Of a stretch of 64,000 nucleotides of DNA, positions 59,900-64,000 are shown piece after piece. A program made the position numbers and the translations under genes. Within the stretch, counting starts at the first letter, position 1; every line of letters begins with the position of its first letter. The DNA comes from Deltaproteobacteria bacterium (GTDB lineage Bacteria; Myxococcota_A; Polyangia; Haliangiales; Haliangiaceae), in assembly GCA_020630875.1 (NCBI GenBank), contig JAHDIH010000007.1, forward strand, positions 158,403 through 222,402, read 5' to 3'. A model generated the notes under the pieces. It had not been told where the DNA came from. It saw only the letters and a list, made by a program, of their open reading frames with translations, and ran no database searches.

Positions 59900-60490
59900 T
59901 TAAGGCGCGATTTCACCAGTAGGAGAGATCGTTACGAGCGTCTCTTCACCTACCTCGACTGAGCTTTCCACCGTGTGCCCCTTGCATTCGATCAGTTCCA
60001 CGAGGAACTGCCTATCAAGCTTTTCGCCGGCCTCTTCTTTAGGGTCTTCTTCCTTCGAAAACCAAATCCTAATGGATAGACTTCCGTAGCGCTCGTTTAG
60101 ATCGGCAAGGATATCTGCAAGACTCTGATCGTAAACGTTTTCTGCGGCAAGATGCGCAAGAATATGAACGTCTCCAGCGACTGCCCCAAAACCAATACAA
60201 CTAAGTAATCCACCGGTGTACAAGTTGCTCCTTGTTCCCACAACCACTTCTCCCATTCGTGCCACCCTCGAACTGAACGCTGAAACTTCGTGGGTGACGG
60301 GATACTTATCTTTACTTCCTACCAAGTTATAGTGGCGGTTGTGTCCCTTTACGCGACGCTCGCCAAGGCCACAATCATCTTTCACTTGGGAAGCAGAAAT
60401 TGCTGTCGCGGACGTTGTTCCGTGACTGCGTTCCGAAACGGACGGCGGTTCGTTGAGGTGCTCTGTGGATGTTTTTGCAGAACGACTCAA
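59900..60490 (-). CDS. CheD-like protein (tentative)
   Basis: 196 residues (TTG start at 60490; others possible). The centre reads GEVVVGTRSNLYTGGLLSCIGFGAV followed by HILAHLAAEN, reminiscent of the CheD core strand with catalytic Cys (LGSCV) and the GGxxH turn, and the C-terminus has RQFLVELIE and a beta tail. CheD deamidates chemoreceptor glutamines. The GSC motif is replaced by LLSC and no chemotaxis gene is nearby, so the assignment is weak. Confidence 0.45.
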   Translation of the reverse strand: MSRSAKTSTEHLNEPPSVSERSHGTTSATAISASQVKDDCGLGERRVKGHNRHYNLVGSKDKYPVTHEVSAFSSRVARMGEVVVGTRSNLYTGGLLSCIGFGAVAGDVHILAHLAAENVYDQSLADILADLNERYGSLSIRIWFSKEEDPKEEAGEKLDRQFLVELIECKGHTVESSVEVGEETLVTISPTGEIAP

Positions 60491-60543
60491 AGCAGCATTT
60501 TATAGTACTCGCTACTTCTAAGCAAACCCTTTTTTAGGCTAGG

Positions 60544-61548
60544 CTATCCTTGCTCAGATTGTTTGCGTGGCATGATCTTATAAACTGCGCGCTCCATTTG
60601 AGGTAAAAACCAAACTAACAAAATCGTGTTGAGCACGTTAAATGTAGTATGAAAAATCGCAAGATGAGTTGGCGAGTCGGTAACGAATGCGGACTGTATG
60701 GCTACGATAAAAGCACCGACGAGTGGCAGCATCCAAATCACCCCCAAAACATTAAATAGGGTATGGCTGACGGCGACCCTTTTTGCTGTACGGTTAGCCG
60801 GAATCGCTGCCAGCTGCGCAGTCACTGTGGTGCCAATATTTTCTCCTAAGATCATCGCGGCAGCGAGATCAAAGGTAATCCATCCATGCGCAAGAAACGT
60901 TACCGTAATCGTCGTTGCGGCAGAGGACGACTGCACCACGATAGTAAGGACGGTACCGATAAGAACGAACAGAAGCACCGATCCAAACCCATAGTCGGCC
61001 AGGCTTGTAACGAACTCGAGTGCCTCTGGGTTGCCTTTGAGATCTGGAACGCCTTTTTTCAGTATCGAAAGACCAAGGAACAGCAGACCAAATCCGAGCA
61101 GAGGTTCACTCCACAGTTTCAACTGGCGGTTGCCAACAAAGGACAAGAATACCGCAATACCAATAGATGGTAGCGCAAACGCGTCTATTTTTACTTTAAA
61201 TCCAAGTAGTGCCACGAGCCACAGCGTGACGGTAGTGCCAATATTGGCCCCCATCACCATGGAAATGGCTTGCCGTAGATTCATCAGTCCTGCATTTGCA
61301 AAAGACACAATCATCACTGTGGTCGCACTGGAGGACTGAACGAGTACCGTGGTAAAAAATCCAGAAAAAATACCTGCTACACGGTTCTGCGTCATTATGG
61401 ATAGAACATTTTGAATCCGATCACCAACGCCCTTCTGCAAACCAGCGCTCATGACCTGTAAACCATAAAGAAATATGCCGAGACCACCTACGAGGGCAAA
61501 AACATTTTCCACCTGCATGCTATAGGTAAAAGTTGCCTCATTTACCAT
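60544..61548 (-). CDS. Na/Pi symporter family protein
   Basis: 334 residues with about eight membrane helices and the two inverted QSSS signature repeats of the PNaS family: TTVLVQSSSATTVMIVSFAN and TIVVQSSSAATTITVTFLA, each followed by GANIGTT or GENIGTT. It should import phosphate with sodium. It lacks the C-terminal PhoU-like domain found in many bacterial homologues (YjbB type). Confidence 0.9.
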   Translation of the reverse strand: MVNEATFTYSMQVENVFALVGGLGIFLYGLQVMSAGLQKGVGDRIQNVLSIMTQNRVAGIFSGFFTTVLVQSSSATTVMIVSFANAGLMNLRQAISMVMGANIGTTVTLWLVALLGFKVKIDAFALPSIGIAVFLSFVGNRQLKLWSEPLLGFGLLFLGLSILKKGVPDLKGNPEALEFVTSLADYGFGSVLLFVLIGTVLTIVVQSSSAATTITVTFLAHGWITFDLAAAMILGENIGTTVTAQLAAIPANRTAKRVAVSHTLFNVLGVIWMLPLVGAFIVAIQSAFVTDSPTHLAIFHTTFNVLNTILLVWFLPQMERAVYKIMPRKQSEQG

Positions 61549-61771
61549 CGAATTTTTTAACCAAAACGGTGACCAGCGAAACGCATACGAATTGTCGCTG
61601 GATCTCTGTCCAAAATGGAACTATCAACGTAGAGATTGAGAGCCGCTATTAGAATAACGTACACATGCACGTTCCCCGAATAGTCTCGTTCGCACGGCTC
61701 CTCGCAAATGCGAACAGCGAGAGCAAGTTAGCTTTTTACTACGAAGATTCTCAAGAATATCTTCTTCTCAA

Positions 61772-61804
61772 AAGCGGTCGACGATTGCAGCTCGACGACC
61801 GCTT
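61772..61804 (-). terminator. Terminator after 61813 gene
   Basis: AAGCGGTCG (61772-61780) pairs with CGACCGCTT (61796-61804); read on the minus strand the stem is followed by TTTTG. It ends the gene at 61813-62253. Confidence 0.65.
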
Positions 61805-61812
61805 CTTTACTA

Positions 61813-62253
61813 CTAAGAGAAAAGACTTTTAGCTTTGTCGACAAGTCCTCCAACACCGCCAGTCAAAAGACCTGCGATATTACCAAGATCAAAACCACTG
61901 TCAGCTTCATCCTCTGATGCAAACTTTGCCTTCAGTCCTTCGATGAGTCCCGGCGCTGCGCTGGCTGCTTCCTTTTCAGCTTCTTCTGGGGCCATGCCCT
62001 TCTTTTGTAAGATACCACTGAGCGATGTCTTAATCTTTTGAAAGATAGGACTGTCTTCCGTTGCATTTCCATCGTCAGAAAAAAGGCTTTTGAGCTCGTC
62101 AACGTTTCCACCTTTTAAGTCTTCGGTAATGGTATCAATCACAGAGTTTGCCCCCTCTTCCGCTGCGGCTTTGGTATCACTGTCTCCGAGACTGTTTGGT
62201 CCCATGTGTTCGCTTAGTTTACCGAGTACAAAACTTTTAATCTGATCCAACAT
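61813..62253 (-). CDS. Small helical protein, DUF937-like
   Basis: 146 residues, soluble and mostly helical, acidic. A start MLDQIKSFVLGKLSEH and Gly-rich C-terminus (IAGLLTGGVGGLVDKAKSLF) resemble DUF937/YidB-type proteins of unknown function. Monocistronic with its own terminator. Confidence 0.6.
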   Translation of the reverse strand: MLDQIKSFVLGKLSEHMGPNSLGDSDTKAAAEEGANSVIDTITEDLKGGNVDELKSLFSDDGNATEDSPIFQKIKTSLSGILQKKGMAPEEAEKEAASAAPGLIEGLKAKFASEDEADSGFDLGNIAGLLTGGVGGLVDKAKSLFS

Positions 62254-62345
62254 GTTTGAATACTATCACACGAACACGTACACGACCGTCATCGATGCAT
62301 CAACCAGAGTGATACGTGTTTTGGCCGAATTGTCATGCATAAAAG

Positions 62346-62378
62346 AAAAAAACACGCCCAACTTCGGACGTGTTTTTC
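62346..62378. terminator. Bidirectional terminator hairpin
   Basis: AAAAACACG (62348-62356) pairs with CGTGTTTTT (62369-62377), with A-run and T-run on either side. It ends the lipoprotein gene at 62397-62969. Confidence 0.75.
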
Positions 62379-62396
62379 ATCTGATGTTTGTGAGAG

Positions 62397-62969
62397 CTAG
62401 TTGATAGTAACGTTGAACGAAACGTCGACGTCACTTTCGCCTGGCAAAGTCTCGAGACCATTTTTCGCATCATTGGCGAGTGTGGCAGTTTTCAACTCAG
62501 GCAAATGTTGCAGAACTACTTGCAAGGATCCCGTACCAGTCACTGCGGTAACGGAGTTGCTAAGTCCCACGGGCCAGCCATTACCATCTTGGTCACCATA
62601 GGTGTGTTCTAGCGGTGCATTCGTTTGTTCGTTCGTTGGACCATTAACGGCAGTACCTGCAAAGAAAATTTGGTGTTCGTCATTTTCGTCAGCGATTTCC
62701 GCAGTGATGTCTTCTGCCGGATCTTCGAGACGATTTTCGAACCCGACATTTAAGGAGTACGTTCCCGCATCGAGAACGATATCATCGATTACGGGAGCGT
62801 TTCCTCCATCGCCATCGTCATCGTTCCATAAAAAGGTTGTGGAGTTTCCCGCACCATCGTCAAAGGTGAGCAGCACGGTGGTAATAACCTCTTGTTCAGA
62901 ATGATCGTGGCCGTCTTCTGCGCAGCCGGCAGACAGTAGTAGTACAAATAGTGGAGCTCGTAGTTTCAT
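62397..62969 (-). CDS. His-rich lipoprotein, probable zinc-binding
   Basis: 190 residues from ATG 62969 after AAAGGAA. Signal ends LLSAGC and is followed at once by AEDGHDHSEQE, a His/Asp metal-binding start. The rest is a secreted beta-sandwich with DDDGDGGN and GDQDGNGWPVGL loops. Similar lipoproteins occur near zinc-uptake receptors. It lies downstream of a Fur/Zur gene, with a palindrome 69 bp before its ATG, so zinc-responsive control is likely. Confidence 0.7.
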   Translation of the reverse strand: MKLRAPLFVLLLSAGCAEDGHDHSEQEVITTVLLTFDDGAGNSTTFLWNDDDGDGGNAPVIDDIVLDAGTYSLNVGFENRLEDPAEDITAEIADENDEHQIFFAGTAVNGPTNEQTNAPLEHTYGDQDGNGWPVGLSNSVTAVTGTGSLQVVLQHLPELKTATLANDAKNGLETLPGESDVDVSFNVTIN

Positions 62970-63037
62970 AGTTATTCCTTTCACAGAGAGATTTAAAGTC
63001 TCTTAACGAGCTCGGTGTACCCCCCTTCGTCATCTTT

Positions 63038-63052
63038 TGCAAGCGACTTGCA
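63038..63052. promoter_or_regulatory. 15-bp palindrome, candidate Zur box
   Basis: TGCAAG CGA CTTGCA, perfect symmetry with 7-1-7 overall geometry typical of Fur-family sites, in the promoter of the His-rich lipoprotein. Confidence 0.6.
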
Positions 63053-63084
63053 TTAACAAACAGCTTGCGACTAGCAAATGGAGT

Positions 63085-63510
63085 TCACGTGCATCGCGGG
63101 CAAACGCCGATAAGTTGTAATTCCGCGGATGCCAGTGACATCCCCCATTCCGCACTTACTGGCCCTTCCAACTTGGCCGTGGGCAAACATTCGACGGAGC
63201 CACAGGTTCTGCAAGAAAAGTGGGGGTGAAGATGCAAGGTCTTATCATCACTTCTCAGTTCGTACCTTGCAATCCCGCCGATGTTGCTAGCGACGGTAGC
63301 GAGGTCGTAGTCGACAAGACAGACAAGATTACGATACAAGGTAGCTTGGTCCCAATCGGACGGGCCCATTTCGCTCACTACTTCACTATGCGACAAGGGA
63401 CGTTTTGCTTGGGCAAGGAGGCGAAGTACCGCCACCCGCGGCGCCGTAGCCCGCAGTCCCACATCTCTAAGCATTTCTTTGGCGTCGTTTTTGGATAGTT
63501 CAGTCAACAT
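63085..63510 (-). CDS. Fur-family regulator, probably Zur
   Basis: 141 residues. Winged helix TAPRVAVLRLLAQAKRPLSHSEVV and DQATLYRNLVCLVDYDL, the metal-binding core LHLHPHFSCRTCG and a second CxxC at the C-terminus (GVCPRCT). Two CxxC pairs form the structural zinc site. With a His-rich lipoprotein as the next gene, a zinc-sensing role (Zur) is more likely than iron. Probable start is ATG 63510. Confidence 0.82.
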   Translation of the reverse strand: MLTELSKNDAKEMLRDVGLRATAPRVAVLRLLAQAKRPLSHSEVVSEMGPSDWDQATLYRNLVCLVDYDLATVASNIGGIARYELRSDDKTLHLHPHFSCRTCGSVECLPTAKLEGPVSAEWGMSLASAELQLIGVCPRCT

Positions 63511-63530
63511 CTCAAGCTAGCCACAAAGGC

Positions 63531-63548
63531 ATTACTACTGCAAGTAAT
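63531..63548. promoter_or_regulatory. Palindrome upstream of fur/zur gene
   Basis: ATTACT ACTGCA AGTAAT, a perfect 6-6-6 inverted repeat 21 bp before the regulator start; candidate autoregulatory site. Confidence 0.5.
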
Positions 63549-63765
63549 ATGCGCAGAATACCGGCTATTACACGTATGAGAGGCTAACATTGGTTGTAAT
63601 TGCAAGTGCGTTTTTCCCAGAAAAATCCACGAATCCATAACCCTAGACCAATTTCGTGATGCGCGACGGTTTGCGATCAATTCGTCCCGCAGAATTTTCA
63701 TGGGTTGATCAATGGCAACGGGTTTCTTGTCAACACCGCCGATAAAGTAGGTTATGATTTTGACG

Positions 63766-63999
63766 ATGCGAGACTACAACGCCTGGCGCTACGGAAGACG
63801 CTCTGCAATACTAAGGAACGTTAGTAACGGTCAAAGAAAGCAAGTAATCAAGACCCTGTCCCAACAAGTCAGAGCGTCGTCACTAGAAGCTCAGCAAAAA
63901 AAGAAACTAGTGGAAGATATGAAGCAGTACACCGATGATAGGCGTTCGGATCTTGCCATCTGGGCCGCAGTCGATGCCCTGGAGTCAGTAGAAGCCTAG
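63766..63999 (+). CDS. Hypothetical protein (77 aa)
   Basis: 77 residues from ATG 63766 (ATG 63754 adds four), ending at TAG 63997-63999. Soluble, charged and helical (QQKKKLVEDMKQYTDDRR); no domain recognised. The gene is complete within the window. Confidence 0.5.
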   Translation: MRDYNAWRYGRRSAILRNVSNGQRKQVIKTLSQQVRASSLEAQQKKKLVEDMKQYTDDRRSDLAIWAAVDALESVEA

Positions 64000-64000
64000 T

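Overview
The window reads as chromosome from a Gram-negative bacterium of the former Deltaproteobacteria, probably myxobacterial or Bradymonadales-like. This is inferred from many short-signal lipoproteins, Cys-rich and DNDGDG-type secreted proteins, sigma-54 activators, frequent GTG/TTG starts and a complete menaquinone pathway; no rRNA or marker gene fixes the taxon. GC content looks moderate.

Layout. 1-5360: core-like genes (two lipoproteins, an OPT transporter, an EamA exporter, an SRPBCC protein). 5445-5811: tmRNA (ssrA). 5812-27727: two genomic islands in tandem in the 3' end of ssrA, shown by three copies of the ssrA 3' end at 5792, 21521 and 27666. Island 1 (about 5812-21540) carries a frame-broken tyrosine integrase, an excisionase-like protein, primase and helicase halves, an XRE regulator and a metal-efflux module. 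That module has a glutaredoxin-membrane fusion, an NtrC-type two-component pair, a cupredoxin lipoprotein, an RND tripartite pump of the CusCBA type and a sigma-54 promoter. Island 2 (about 21541-27727) carries a truncated amine oxidase, two LysR regulators, a SnoaL-like lipoprotein, small envelope proteins and an HchA-like DJ-1 protein; it has no integrase.

28110-37203 is a tightly overlapping menaquinone operon: polyprenyl synthase, GbsR/MarR regulator, menB, menG, menF, menD, menA, menC, menE. An 18-bp palindrome sits over its first start codon, so the embedded regulator probably controls it. 37647-48121 holds an S9 peptidase, a glutathione peroxidase, a two-gene molybdenum-storage-protein (MosA/MosB-like) operon with a hairpin-rich leader, an HxlR regulator diverging from membrane proteins, and Cys-rich lipoproteins. 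48142-49776 is a secreted protein with a possible clan CD His/Cys dyad.

The most unusual part is 49815-57462. It combines a SET-domain protein, a sigma-54 activator with a degenerate receiver, two different ATP-grasp ligases, an AstE/AspA-like zinc hydrolase, a PP2C phosphatase and three small charged proteins. Four sigma-54 promoters can be read by eye. At three of them the -12 GC lies exactly 15 nt before the start codon, which implies almost leaderless messages. A 39-bp element occurs twice, beside the activator gene and upstream of the small-protein promoter. I infer one regulon that makes or attaches, and removes, a peptide or amino-acid modification.

57594-63999 holds a GH73 glucosaminidase with paired LysM-like repeats, lipoproteins, a CheD-like protein, a Na/Pi symporter, and a Fur/Zur regulator next to a His-rich lipoprotein with palindromic candidate Zur boxes.
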